Source of the DNA: Alphaproteobacteria bacterium
GTDB taxonomy: Bacteria > Pseudomonadota > Alphaproteobacteria > UBA828
Assembly (NCBI GenBank): GCA_022826345.1
Contig: JAJDVB010000216.1
Coordinates: forward strand, 1 to 39,579
Length of the DNA: 39,579 bases
Direction of reading: 5' to 3'
Shown here piece after piece: positions 1 through 8,868 of the stretch. The position numbers and the translations under genes were made by a program. The first letter of the stretch is position 1; each line of letters starts with the position of its first letter. Below the pieces are notes generated by a model. The model had not been told where the DNA came from, ran no database searches, and saw only the letters and a program-made list of their open reading frames with translations.

Positions 1-1
1 T

Positions 2-52
2 TCCGGCCAGATTATCGGCGTTGCCGCACTCATCATCATCCTCCGACGGTGA
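2..52 (+). CDS. C-terminal tail of a membrane protein (partial)
   Basis: The frame opening at base 2 reads SGQIIGVAALIIILRR and then a TGA stop. This is a Gly-containing hydrophobic stretch with a basic end, the usual look of a last transmembrane helix. EamA/DMT-type transporters often end with a similar G-Q-x-x-G helix, so that family is a guess. Only 16 residues are visible and the gene continues off the left edge. It converges on the leftward transporter operon, whose last stop codon is at 182. Confidence 0.35.
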   Translation, partial: SGQIIGVAALIIILRR

Positions 53-181
53 GACTCGATCACCACAGTCTATGGAGGTTGTCCCGTCCATCACCACAAC
101 ATATTGAGATAATGAGTCAATTTGGAGCGCGTTTGGTATAACCGCCGGAGACATTGGCGAACGCGAAGACACCCTCCCCGT

Positions 182-1912
182 TCATTGCGCGACTCCGGCA
201 TAGACGGACCGGACCCGATCATCGTTCCTGATCTCGCCCACTGTACCCTCGGCCAGCAAGCGGCCGTTGTGGAGCACGAAGACACGATCGGCCAATGTCT
301 GCACGAGCGACATGTCGTGCTCGATCACGAGGGTCGTGGCTCCGAAGCGCTCAGTCGCCCAGCGCACCGTGTCGATGATCTGCTCGGTCTCCGCGAAGGA
401 GAGACCCGCGCAGGGCTCGTCGAGGAGGATCACCTTGGGCTCGGTGCAAAGCACCATGGCGAGGTCGAGGATCTGGCGTTGCCCGTGCGAGAGGTCTATG
501 ACCGTCCGCTCCCGCTCGCGCAGGATCGCGAACCGCTCTTCGAGGTCTCGCAACACGGGGCTCGTCCAGTCGAGCAGCGAGAGTCGCAAGAGGTCGCGCC
601 GGCGCGCCCTGCCGGTCCAGAGCGCGATCGCGAGGTTCTCGCCGATCGTCAGGTTCTCGAAGACGTCGGGGGTCTGAAATTTCCTGCCGAGACCCCGCAT
701 GGTGAGCGCGCGCGGCCGGTGCCTTCGCCTCCGTGCGCCCAGCACTCGGATGGCGCCGGATTGGGCGTCGAGCTCGCCGGTGATTGCGTCGAAGGTGGAT
801 GTCTTGCCCGCCCCGTTTGGGCCGATCAGGCAGTAGATTCCCGGTCTGTCGATATTGAACTCGAGGCCCTCGAGAATCTGTACCGTCCCGGCTCTGAGAC
901 TCAGCCCCTCCACCGCGAGCGACACGTCCGTCTGCGGCAGGCCTCTGGGCGGGGCTGCGCGTGGGGCGCGCCCTCGGCGTTCGAACCAGCGCTTGAGCGC
1001 GGGCTCGAGCCAGCCGCAGATCCCCGGCCGGAAGTAGAGCACGGTGACAATGAAGAGCGCCGCGAGCACCGCCTCCCAATACGTCACCGTGTCGCGAAGG
1101 TTGGCCGTGAGCAGGCCGAGCGCGACCACCCCGAGGATGGGCCCGTACAACGTGCTACGTCCGCCGATCGCCACCCACACGACGAGATTCGCCGAGAGCG
1201 CGAAGCCGAACAGGTCCGGCGTGACCAGATTGTTCTCGGGCGCGTACAGCATGCCCGCAACGCCGCCGAGCAATCCGCTGAAACCGAAAGCCACGGACTT
1301 CAGGTGATTGTGGTCGAAGCCGAGGTAGCCGATGCGGCGCTCCTGTTGCGCAAGCGCCCGCCACAGCACCCCGAGCGGCGAGGCGATGATCCAGCCCGCG
1401 AGCAGCATGGCGAGGAGTAGAGCGATCGCCGAGAGCACGTAGGCATCTTCGAAATCGGCCATGCCGGGGATGCCCGGTATGCCCCTCAGGCCGTTGTAGC
1501 CGCCGGTGACGGAGTTCCACGAGTTGGCGATGTGGGAGGCGAGCAGGACAAGCGCGAGCGTGATCAGCGCGAAGAAGGCGCCGTTCTGGGTGCGGCCCCG
1601 GAAGATCATCCTGCCGAGCGCATAGGCGAGCACGCCTGGAACCAGTGCGCTTACCACCAGCAAGGGAAAGATCACGGGGCTGTCGGAGAACGCAATGAGA
1701 AACTTCCCGGAGAGGTACGCGCCGATGCCGACGAAGAATCCCTGCCCGAGCGACAACAACCCCACCTGCCCCCAAGAGATTCCGACGCCCAGACCCGCGA
1801 TCGCATAGAGGAAATAGAGCGCCAGCGTGTAGGCCCAGAAGTCCCCGAGGGCGAAGGGCAGGACGGCCAGCGCCGCGCCGCTGACGATCGCGTTAGCGGC
1901 TAACCAGGCCAC
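182..1912 (-). CDS. Fused ABC permease-ATPase, LivM-LivG / UrtC-UrtD type
   Basis: One 576-aa chain joins an inner-membrane permease and its cytoplasmic ATPase. Residues 1 to about 310 are hydrophobic and LivM-like, with WGQVGLLSLGQGFFVGIGAY near residue 50. Residues from about 325 form an ABC domain: Walker A GPNGAGKTS near 365, a Q-loop region GRKFQTPDVFENLT, signature LSHGQRQ, Walker B VILLDEP and switch His in LVIEHDM. FQTP-VFENLT and LSHGQ are typical of the urea-transporter ATPase UrtD rather than of ordinary LivG. The start overlaps the end of the livH-like gene by 20 bp, implying coupled translation. LivM and LivG/UrtD are usually separate proteins, though fusions exist. No LivF/UrtE partner follows in the 181 bp to the window edge. 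Confidence 0.93.
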   Translation of the reverse strand: MAWLAANAIVSGAALAVLPFALGDFWAYTLALYFLYAIAGLGVGISWGQVGLLSLGQGFFVGIGAYLSGKFLIAFSDSPVIFPLLVVSALVPGVLAYALGRMIFRGRTQNGAFFALITLALVLLASHIANSWNSVTGGYNGLRGIPGIPGMADFEDAYVLSAIALLLAMLLAGWIIASPLGVLWRALAQQERRIGYLGFDHNHLKSVAFGFSGLLGGVAGMLYAPENNLVTPDLFGFALSANLVVWVAIGGRSTLYGPILGVVALGLLTANLRDTVTYWEAVLAALFIVTVLYFRPGICGWLEPALKRWFERRGRAPRAAPPRGLPQTDVSLAVEGLSLRAGTVQILEGLEFNIDRPGIYCLIGPNGAGKTSTFDAITGELDAQSGAIRVLGARRRRHRPRALTMRGLGRKFQTPDVFENLTIGENLAIALWTGRARRRDLLRLSLLDWTSPVLRDLEERFAILRERERTVIDLSHGQRQILDLAMVLCTEPKVILLDEPCAGLSFAETEQIIDTVRWATERFGATTLVIEHDMSLVQTLADRVFVLHNGRLLAEGTVGEIRNDDRVRSVYAGVAQ

Positions 1913-2744
1913 GGGGCTTCGTCGCCAGGAACACGAGCGCGATGATCAGAACGAAGGAGTAGCCGGAAGTGCGGTCAATGGCGGCCGACACGATCGCCTC
2001 GGCGCCACCGATGACGCCGGAGCCGACAACCAGACTGAGAATGTTGCCGAGGCCACCCACAACGAGCACGAAGAAGGACTTCAGCACGTAGTCGATACCC
2101 ATTCCCGGATGGACGGCGACAATGGGGGCGAGGAGGACACCGGCGATACCGCCGAGACACAGGCCGGCGACGAAGGTGTTGCTCGCCAGGCGGTGCGCTG
2201 CAATGCCCACCGTCTTCGCAAGCTCGGGATTGTCGACGAGGGCGCGAATGCGCCGCCCGGTCGCGCTCATCAGGAACCAGAGGACGAGGGCGGCGATGAG
2301 AATCACGGCCGCCGCCATGACCATGAGTTGGTAGATGGGATAGTCGGCGCCGAGGACCGCGACCGTGCCGCTGACAGGCTGCCTGACGCTGTGGAAGCCG
2401 CGGCCATAGAGCAGCTCCACGAGCTCGCGCAGCAGAAGGCTAAGGCCCCACGTCGCGAGAATCGTGTCGAAGGGTCGAGCGTAAAGCCGGCGGATCATGA
2501 TGCGCTCCACCGGCCAGCCGATCGCCACGCATGCGGCAATCGAGACCGGAAACGCGGCGACATATGGAAGGCCCTGCTCCTGCACGAACAGGGCGGAGAA
2601 CGCGCCGATCATGATGAACTCGCCGTGGGCGAGGTTCAGCACGCCGAGCAGCCCCAGCGTGATGGCCAGACCCGTGGCGACCAGTGCGAGGGTGGCGACT
2701 TCGAACGCGACGTTCAGACCGTTGGCGACCAGAACCGCATCCAT
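1893..2744 (-). CDS. livH: Branched-chain amino acid/urea-type ABC permease (LivH/UrtB family)
   Basis: This 283-aa integral membrane protein is the first permease of the importer. It shows the family hallmark GLLGVLNLAHGEFIMIGAF near residue 32, a central loop and about eight hydrophobic segments, and it ends TKPRGLVSR, the usual LivH-type tail. It should pair with the LivM half of the downstream fusion. It lies 130 bp after the binding-protein gene and overlaps the fusion by 20 bp. Family is clear. Whether the cargo is an amino acid, urea or an amide cannot be read from this protein; the neighbouring amidase favours an amide. Confidence 0.93.
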   Translation of the reverse strand: MDAVLVANGLNVAFEVATLALVATGLAITLGLLGVLNLAHGEFIMIGAFSALFVQEQGLPYVAAFPVSIAACVAIGWPVERIMIRRLYARPFDTILATWGLSLLLRELVELLYGRGFHSVRQPVSGTVAVLGADYPIYQLMVMAAAVILIAALVLWFLMSATGRRIRALVDNPELAKTVGIAAHRLASNTFVAGLCLGGIAGVLLAPIVAVHPGMGIDYVLKSFFVLVVGGLGNILSLVVGSGVIGGAEAIVSAAIDRTSGYSFVLIIALVFLATKPRGLVSR

Positions 2745-2874
2745 CGTCTTCGCTCACCCCACCGGTCCCATGGCTCGAACCGGTGCGCGCAACCATGCCC
2801 GTCTCGGCTGCAGCAGGCGCTCTCTGCGTTCAACACCTATCGCCTGCAAGAGGCGTAGACATTTGCGCAGGCTT

Positions 2875-4062
2875 TCACGCGGTACACGTCTCTCCATGCG
2901 CCACTTGAGAGAAGGTCCGGATGATCTTGAATTCGGCGCCGATGCACTCGGCCAGGTACATGTCCTTGTTGACGTGACGGCTCGTCATCGTCCCGGTGCC
3001 GGTCGCCGTGCGGTATTCCAGACCCTCGGATGCCGCCATCACCGCCGCCGCGTCGTTGCTGCCCGCCTTCTCAAGCAGGGCGGCGGCGCAGTTCGTGCCC
3101 GAATAGGCATCCACGCCGATCATCGAGAGCGGAGGGGCATCGTCCCCCGTCGCCGCAGCGTAGCGCTGCTTGAACGCCTCGTTCTCCGCCGATTCCACGG
3201 CGGCGAAGTACGACATGCAGCTGTACAGGTTCGCACTGTTTTCGGCACCGATGCCGAACAGCGTCAACTCCTCCAGAAGCAGCGACAGCCGGGTGATCGA
3301 CTTGTCGAGCCCGAATCCGGCGAAGGTCCGGTTGAAATTGACGTTGTCGCCGCCGACCAGGGTGATGAGCACAAGGTCGGGGGCGGCCGCCTTGATCCTG
3401 GTGACCGCATCGTCGAACTTGTTGCCGGGGCCGAGCGGCGCGTACTCCTCACCGATCACCTCGCCGCCGAGCTCGGCTATATATCCCTTCGCGGCCTCGT
3501 TGCTCTTCTGCGGCCACACGTAGTCGTTGCCGATGAGATAGAAGGTCCGGGCGCCGGTCATCTCGGCCAGCGCGTTGAGCGAAGGCTTGATCTGCTGCTG
3601 CGGGGTATCGGCCGGCACGTACGTGTTGTAGGCGCACTCGCCGCCCTCGTAGAGCGGCGTGTAGATGTAGGGCACCTTGCCCTTCAGGGCGCCGACGACG
3701 GCCTGACGAACGGCGCTGTCATGCGAGCCGACGATCAGGTCGACCTTGTCCTGCAGGAGCATGCGCACCGCGGTCTTGGCCGCTTCCGCCGGCGGCGCGC
3801 CACCGTCGCCGGGGACGACCTCCACCTGCCGCCCGAGAATGCCACCCGCCGCGTTGATCTCCGAGACCGCAAGCGCGTTACAAGCGGTCTGGGTGGGGCC
3901 GAATAGGGACGCCGGGCCCGAGAGCGAGAAGAAGGTTCCCATTCTCATCGGCTCGGCCGCACCGGCCGTGCGGATCGCGCCGGTCATAGCCAATGCGGAG
4001 ACTCCACCCGCAAGGCCCTTCAGCATGCTCCTGCGTGTCATACGCCTGCGTATATCGATCAT
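2875..4062 (-). CDS. Periplasmic binding protein, urea/amide class (Peripla_BP_5/6), Tat signal
   Basis: This 395-aa protein is the substrate receptor of the importer. The N-terminus carries a twin-arginine signal, TRRSMLKGLAGG, followed by a hydrophobic stretch ending GAAEP, so folded export to the periplasm is expected. The mature part begins with the type I binding fold (GTFFSLSGPASLFGP, NAAGGILGRQVEVV, VDLIVGSHDSAVRQA). PLYEGGE is reminiscent of AmiC/FmdD/UrtA-type amide and urea receptors. The ATG at 4062 was chosen over an upstream extension because GGGAGG stands 5 nt before it and the signal peptide follows at once. The next gene upstream is an amidase, 28 bp away, supporting an amide ligand (inference). 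Confidence 0.9.
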   Translation of the reverse strand: MIDIRRRMTRRSMLKGLAGGVSALAMTGAIRTAGAAEPMRMGTFFSLSGPASLFGPTQTACNALAVSEINAAGGILGRQVEVVPGDGGAPPAEAAKTAVRMLLQDKVDLIVGSHDSAVRQAVVGALKGKVPYIYTPLYEGGECAYNTYVPADTPQQQIKPSLNALAEMTGARTFYLIGNDYVWPQKSNEAAKGYIAELGGEVIGEEYAPLGPGNKFDDAVTRIKAAAPDLVLITLVGGDNVNFNRTFAGFGLDKSITRLSLLLEELTLFGIGAENSANLYSCMSYFAAVESAENEAFKQRYAAATGDDAPPLSMIGVDAYSGTNCAAALLEKAGSNDAAAVMAASEGLEYRTATGTGTMTSRHVNKDMYLAECIGAEFKIIRTFSQVAHGETCTA

Positions 4063-4090
4063 GTATTCCTCCCTTGTGTGTGCGGCCCGG

Positions 4091-5506
4091 TCAGCAGTCC
4101 GGGCGGATCGCGCTGGGCAGGTCCGCTTCCAGCGCTCTTGCAACGGCAAGAAGACGACGGTCGCTGCCGGCGGGGCCGTCGAGCGCGATCCCGATCGGCA
4201 GGCCGTCAGCCGTGAGACCTGCGGGAACGGAGATGCCGGGAATACCTGCGATGCTGCCCGGATCGGTGTTGTGGATGAAGGTCGGGAACGCCGGCACGGT
4301 CTCACCCGCGAGCTCGACGGTCTCGTCCTCGCCGATCAGCGCCGCCGGCCGCACCGTGGTGGGAAAGATGAGCGCATCTAGCTCGTTGCCGGCAAAGCAG
4401 GCCGCGAAGGCTTGCCGCAGCCGGGGCCCCCCGTTGGCCATGGCGTCGCGGTAGGCACTGGCCATCTCCTCGAACGCCGGCGCCAGCAGGCCGCGCAGGA
4501 TTCCTCGGACGTCCGGGCTCGCGATGTGCTCGATCAACTCAACCAGGGTCGGCCCGTCAGGCGCAAACTCGGCGAGATAGTCGGAGAGGCCCGACTTCGT
4601 CTCGTAGAGGGCGATGGGAAAGCCGCAGCCCTCCTCCGGCCGTTGAATTCCGTCGATGTCCACCGCCTCGATCGACCAGCCGGCCCGGCGCAGCTCCTCA
4701 ACGCGCAAGGAGAAGACCTCCCGCGTGTCCGGAGCCAAGGTCTCCAGGAAGTACCGGTTGGGAACGCCGATCCTCACGTCGCCGGGCGCCGGGACTGCAA
4801 GCCGGTCGGGAACTCCGGTTACGGTCGCATCGATCATCGCCGCGTCGTCAACCGACCTGCAGATTGGGCCGGCGGTGTCCCGCGTGCGGGAGACGGGAAC
4901 GATGCCGCGTTGGGGATAGCGGCCCGGGCTCGGGCGAAACCCAACGACGCCGCACAGCGCGGCGGGGATACGCACGGAGCCCCCGGTGTCCGTTCCGAGC
5001 GCCACCGGGACCATGCCGGCGGAAACGGCAGCGCCTGCGCCTCCGCTGCTGCCGCCGGGAATGCGTCGCCGATCGAACGGGTTTGCCACCGGCCCGAAAT
5101 GCGTGTTGTTGGAGGTGATGCCGTAGGAGAGCTCGTGCATGTTGAGCTTCCCGAAGAGGAACGCGCCGGCAGCGACCAGAGGCTTGACCACGTCCGCATC
5201 TTCGGCCGGCCGGTGGTTCGCAAGCCTCGGCGTCCCGGCCGTGGTCGGCAGCTGCGCCGATCCGATCGCGTCCTTCAGCGCCACCGGCAGGCCGTGCAAT
5301 GCGCCGCTCGGCTCGGCCGCATCTAGTTCGCGGGCCCGATACCGCGCCGCGTCTTCGTCGAGCCCGATGAATGCGTTCAGACCCGCATTGCGGCGGCAGC
5401 GAGCGAGCAGCTCTTCAACGTATTCCGCCGACGATATCTCGCCGCCCGCGATCGCGCGGCATATCCGGCGCGCGCTCCACTGCCAGATATCGGGTTCGTC
5501 GATCAC
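4091..5506 (-). CDS. Amidase (amidase signature family)
   Basis: This 471-aa enzyme of the amidase signature family hydrolyses a carboxamide to acid and ammonia. The Ser-cisSer-Lys triad is visible: K78 in ALKDAIG, S153 in PGGSSGGAGAA and S177 in TDTGGSVRIPA, with the family's usual 24-residue spacing between the two serines. No signal peptide is seen, so it is cytoplasmic. It is the first gene of the leftward operon, followed by the binding protein, so imported amide would meet it after uptake. The family is broad (acetamidase, indoleacetamide hydrolase, GatA-like and others). Isolation from gatB/gatC and the transporter context argue against GatA. The substrate is unknown. Confidence 0.92.
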   Translation of the reverse strand: MIDEPDIWQWSARRICRAIAGGEISSAEYVEELLARCRRNAGLNAFIGLDEDAARYRARELDAAEPSGALHGLPVALKDAIGSAQLPTTAGTPRLANHRPAEDADVVKPLVAAGAFLFGKLNMHELSYGITSNNTHFGPVANPFDRRRIPGGSSGGAGAAVSAGMVPVALGTDTGGSVRIPAALCGVVGFRPSPGRYPQRGIVPVSRTRDTAGPICRSVDDAAMIDATVTGVPDRLAVPAPGDVRIGVPNRYFLETLAPDTREVFSLRVEELRRAGWSIEAVDIDGIQRPEEGCGFPIALYETKSGLSDYLAEFAPDGPTLVELIEHIASPDVRGILRGLLAPAFEEMASAYRDAMANGGPRLRQAFAACFAGNELDALIFPTTVRPAALIGEDETVELAGETVPAFPTFIHNTDPGSIAGIPGISVPAGLTADGLPIGIALDGPAGSDRRLLAVARALEADLPSAIRPDC

Positions 5507-5551
5507 GTCGTTCTTCGCATCCGTGCAGGATGTCCATGACGCCGGAATTAG

Positions 5552-5578
5552 GGAATATCATTTACTTTTATGTGTCAA
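5552..5578 (-). promoter_or_regulatory. Candidate promoter of the leftward amidase-transporter operon
   Basis: On the minus strand a perfect -35 hexamer TTGACA (5578-5573) is followed after 15 nt by TATTCC (5557-5552). The amidase ATG is 46 nt further on. The area is clearly AT-richer than its surroundings. The spacer is short and the -10 weak, so the exact -10 is uncertain. Confidence 0.4.
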
Positions 5579-5604
5579 CCCACTCTGCTTAGCGTGTTTT
5601 ATGA

Positions 5605-5636
5605 CGTGAAAAGCGTATAGTATTCTTGATTTCACG
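5605..5636. promoter_or_regulatory. Inverted repeat overlapping a -10 box: candidate operator
   Basis: CGTGAAA (5605-5611) and TTTCACG (5630-5636) are exact inverted arms 18 nt apart. Between them lies TATAGT (5616-5621), a good -10 for the rightward ligase gene that starts at 5670. A dimeric regulator binding here would block that promoter. The TetR-family gene at 8263 in the same unit is the obvious candidate (inference). Confidence 0.4.
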
Positions 5637-5669
5637 GATCGCAGCGGCGAGAGGGAATCGCGCGGGAGC

Positions 5670-7016
5670 ATGGCGATGCCACAGGTCCAGGGCCCGTACT
5701 TCAATGCCGCCGTCGAGACGATGTCGGCCGACGAAGTCGCTGCAATGCAGAGCGGGAAGCTGCGCACGCAACTCGAATACCTGATGGCGAAGTCGCCCTT
5801 TCACGCGCGAAAGCTCGCCGATGTGGGCGCCGAGCCATGCGACATTCGCTCCGTCGCCGACCTCGCCGGGCTTCCTTTCTCCGAGAAGACGGAGCTGCGG
5901 GAGAGCCAGGCGCGCCACCCGCCGCTCGGTGAGCACGCTGCCGCCGCCATGGAAGACGTCGTTCGCGTTCACGCTTCCTCGGGCACAACGGGGACGCCCT
6001 CCTTCATCGGCATCACCGACTACGACAAGCGGCGCTGGACGGAGTGCATCGCCCGCAGCTACTGGGCGCAGGGGCTTCGTCCCGGAAGCGTCTTCGCCAT
6101 GGGGCTCAGCATCGGGTTCTTTGTCGGCGGCCTGCCGGTCGCCGCCGCAGTCGAGGCTGTCGGCGCGACGCTGCTCCCCATCGGCGTCGGTGCATCGGAT
6201 CGTCTCATCGCGTCCATTCGATCAATGAATGCCGATGTGCTCGCGACGACGCCGTCCTACGCCATCTACCTCGCCGAGCTTGCGCGGGAGGAACTGGGTG
6301 TGGACGCGTCGCAGCTCGGCATCAGGCGTCTCATGGTGGGTGCCGAGCCCGGCGGCGGCGTTCCCGAGATCAGGAAGCAGATCGAGGAAGCCTGGAACTC
6401 ACGCTGCTTGGAGGCTATCGGCATCGCCGACCTGATCACCATCCACAGCGCCGAATGCGACGCGCAGGACGGATGCCACTTCATGGTGCCGGATTACATG
6501 GTAATGGAGATCGTCGATCCGGACACGGGCCGCGTCGTTCCGCTCGACGAACCCGAGCGCGAGGGAGAACTCGTCTTTACGCACCTCGATCGCCAGTGCA
6601 ATCCGATGCTGCGCTTTCGCACACGCGATCGCGTGGTCGTCAAGACTGCGCCCTGCCCGTGCGGGCGTACCGGGCCGCGGCTGAGGTGCATCGGCCGGAC
6701 TGACGACATGCTGATCGTGCGCGGGGTCAACGTCTGGCCGTCCGCGGTCAAGGACGTGGTCACCGGGTTCCGGCCGGAGGTCAGCGGCGAAGTGCTGATT
6801 TCGGTGGAGGGCCTCAGGCCGACCGTCGATCCGCCGCTTCGAATCAAGGTGGAACTGGGCAGCGGAGGTGGCGGCGATCCCCAAGGTCTGGCTGCGCGCA
6901 TCGAGCAAGCCCTGCGCGCCAAGCTCATCGTCTCGGCCAGGGTCGAGCTCGTGCCGCGCGGCGTGCTGCCGCGCACGCAGATGAAGGCCAGGCTGGTGGA
7001 CCGCACTGTCGGCTGA
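5670..7016 (+). CDS. AMP-forming acyl-CoA ligase, PaaK (phenylacetate-CoA ligase) type
   Basis: This 448-aa adenylate-forming enzyme should activate a carboxylic acid to its CoA thioester using ATP. The P-loop-like motif HASSGTTGTPSFIG lies near residue 102. The family opening YFNAAVETMSADE, the central GAEPGGGVPEIR and the C-terminal motif GRTDDMLIVRGVNVWPSAV fit the phenylacetate-CoA ligase / F390-synthetase branch, as does the length. A second ATG two codons in (MPQVQG) is also possible. It stands alone upstream of the thiolase with a 9-bp gap. In context it would activate the acid released by the amidase. An aromatic substrate is suggested by family only. Confidence 0.88.
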   Translation: MAMPQVQGPYFNAAVETMSADEVAAMQSGKLRTQLEYLMAKSPFHARKLADVGAEPCDIRSVADLAGLPFSEKTELRESQARHPPLGEHAAAAMEDVVRVHASSGTTGTPSFIGITDYDKRRWTECIARSYWAQGLRPGSVFAMGLSIGFFVGGLPVAAAVEAVGATLLPIGVGASDRLIASIRSMNADVLATTPSYAIYLAELAREELGVDASQLGIRRLMVGAEPGGGVPEIRKQIEEAWNSRCLEAIGIADLITIHSAECDAQDGCHFMVPDYMVMEIVDPDTGRVVPLDEPEREGELVFTHLDRQCNPMLRFRTRDRVVVKTAPCPCGRTGPRLRCIGRTDDMLIVRGVNVWPSAVKDVVTGFRPEVSGEVLISVEGLRPTVDPPLRIKVELGSGGGGDPQGLAARIEQALRAKLIVSARVELVPRGVLPRTQMKARLVDRTVG

Positions 7017-7025
7017 GGGGTGGTG

Positions 7026-8222
7026 ATGCGATTCGAGAACGTCTACGTCCCCTACGGGGGCTACTGGAGTTCACCCTTCTGCCGCTGGCAGGGCAGTCTG
7101 AGCGGCGAACACCCGCTGCGGCTCGCCGCATCGTGCGCCACCACGTTACTTGATACGGTCGACTGCGATCCCGAGACCCTGGACGGCATCCACTTCGGCA
7201 TGACCGTTCCGCAGCACAAGAGCTTCTTCGGCGCTCCCTGGATCGGCGCGCTGATCGGTGCGGACAGGGTGACGGGGCCGACGATCTCGCAGGCCTGCGC
7301 CACCTCCGCGCGGGTCATCGCGTCCGCAGCGAGCGCCGTGGAGCTCGGGAGCAGCGCCCGGACGCTCGCGCTTGCCGCAGATCGCGTCAGCAACGGACCC
7401 ACCCTCTACTATCCCGATCCTTCCGGCCCCGGCGGACGCGGCGTGACCGAGCATTGGGTGTGGGACAATTTCAACGAAGATCCCCATGCCAAGGTGGCCA
7501 TGATCCAGACTGCCGAAAACATTGCATCGCGCTTCGGATTCTCGCGCCGGGCGCAGGACGAGCTCGCGCTCTCTCGCCACGAGCAGTACCGGATGGCGCT
7601 CGCCGACGACTGCGCGTTCCAGCGTCGCTACATGGTCGATGTCATCGTCGGAGCGAAGCGGTGGACGCGCACCGTCTCTCGCGACGAGGGGATCAGGGAG
7701 AGCACCTCCGAGGGCGTGCGGGCGCTCGATCCGGTCCTCGGCAATGGCACCGTGACCGCCGCGGCGCAAACCCACCCGGCTGACGGTAACGCCGGCATGC
7801 TGCTCTGCACCGCGGAACGGGCCAGCGAGTCCGGCAGAGACGGCGCTGTCTCGGTACAGATCCTCTCGTTCGGCGAAGGACGCGCAGAGACGGGCTACAT
7901 GGGCATGGCACCGGTTGCGGCAGCCCAGGCTGCGCTCGCGGATGCGGGGATCGGAATCGACCAGATCGCCGCAGTGAAGACGCACAACCCCTTCGCCGTG
8001 AACGACCTCTACTTTGTGCATGCGACGGGATTCGATCCCGAGCGCATGAACAACTACGGGTCGTCCCTCATCTTCGGCCATCCGCAGGGGCCCACGGGGA
8101 TGCGCCTCGTTCTGGAGTTGATCGAGGAGCTGGCGTTGCAGGGCGGGGGATACGGACTGTTCACCGGCTGTGCGGCAGGTGATACCGGTGCCGGCGTCGT
8201 CGTGAAGGTGAACGTTCGCTGA
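7026..8222 (+). CDS. Thiolase-family acyltransferase
   Basis: This 398-aa thiolase-fold enzyme is expected to cleave a 3-oxoacyl-CoA, or condense acyl-CoAs. The nucleophile Cys is in SQACATSARV, the His is in FGHPQGPTGMR, and a C-terminal Cys is in FTGCAAGDTGAG. The usual NEAFA loop reads HNPFAVND instead, and the C-terminal CxGGG motif reads CAAGD, so it belongs to a divergent thiolase branch. The ATG at 7026 is preferred to the GTG at 7020 because GAGGGG precedes it by 5 nt. It follows the CoA ligase by 9 bp and precedes the regulator by 40 bp, as one transcript. Confidence 0.87.
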   Translation: MRFENVYVPYGGYWSSPFCRWQGSLSGEHPLRLAASCATTLLDTVDCDPETLDGIHFGMTVPQHKSFFGAPWIGALIGADRVTGPTISQACATSARVIASAASAVELGSSARTLALAADRVSNGPTLYYPDPSGPGGRGVTEHWVWDNFNEDPHAKVAMIQTAENIASRFGFSRRAQDELALSRHEQYRMALADDCAFQRRYMVDVIVGAKRWTRTVSRDEGIRESTSEGVRALDPVLGNGTVTAAAQTHPADGNAGMLLCTAERASESGRDGAVSVQILSFGEGRAETGYMGMAPVAAAQAALADAGIGIDQIAAVKTHNPFAVNDLYFVHATGFDPERMNNYGSSLIFGHPQGPTGMRLVLELIEELALQGGGYGLFTGCAAGDTGAGVVVKVNVR

Positions 8223-8262
8223 TCGGACGGTCAGGCAAGACGAGCGAACGGCGAAAGCGCAC

Positions 8263-8868
8263 ATGCCTCAGGTCAAGAAGGCTGCCATCAACAGCCGTAT
8301 TCTCGAAGCGGCTTTCTCTCTCTTCTCCGAGAAGGGCTATCAGGCGACCTCCATGCCTGACATCGCATCTCGAGCTGGGACGACGCCGGGCAATATCTAT
8401 CGCTACTACACCTCCAAGTTCGAGCTCTTCTATGCGGTGCTCGAACCGTGGCTCAACGAACAGATCGACGGTCTGGAGAGCCGGGTTTCGACAATGGAGG
8501 ACGGTCCCGAAAAGCTTCAGGAGGTCCTGACGTTCATGTGGATCGAGCTCCCCAGGGCAGGCAACAACTTCAAGAAGAACCTGATGGAAGCGCTCGCCAC
8601 AAAGAATCCCGAGGAGCACTATTCGAGGAACCTGCTCCAGCGGTCGGAGCGGCGCATTACGAGGCTCATGGACGGAAGCCTGCCGCCCGACGCACGGCGA
8701 GCCCTGATGCCTTCCGAGCTCGCCCACGTCGTGTTCATGGCGCAGGACGGGTTTTCCCTGAACGTCAGACTTGTCGAGGAATCTGACCGCATCGAGGAAC
8801 TCATCGACGGTCTGGTTGCGCTGATATTCCGGGATAGCGGTTCCAGCAAGGAAAGGCGGTCGAACTGA
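8263..8868 (+). CDS. TetR/AcrR-family transcriptional regulator
   Basis: This 201-aa protein has the typical N-terminal helix-turn-helix: ILEAAFSLFSEKGYQATSMPDIASRAGTTPGNIYRYYTSK across residues 10-50. A divergent helical ligand domain of normal length follows. TetR proteins usually repress and are released by a small ligand, often an acyl-CoA in such clusters. It sits inside the operon, with its TGA overlapping the proposed start of the MaoC gene. A likely site is the inverted repeat at 5605-5636 in the divergent promoter region (inference). Confidence 0.93.
   Translation: MPQVKKAAINSRILEAAFSLFSEKGYQATSMPDIASRAGTTPGNIYRYYTSKFELFYAVLEPWLNEQIDGLESRVSTMEDGPEKLQEVLTFMWIELPRAGNNFKKNLMEALATKNPEEHYSRNLLQRSERRITRLMDGSLPPDARRALMPSELAHVVFMAQDGFSLNVRLVEESDRIEELIDGLVALIFRDSGSSKERRSN

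Noticed and set aside
122..1420. 432-codon open frame on the plus strand
   Set aside because: It is the antisense shadow of the permease-ATPase fusion; it is rich in Arg, Glu, His and Pro, has no family likeness and crosses all ABC motifs in reverse.
2497..3906. 469-codon plus-strand frame opposite the binding protein
   Set aside because: Shadow frame caused by high GC; the minus-strand genes have signal peptide, ribosome sites and motifs.
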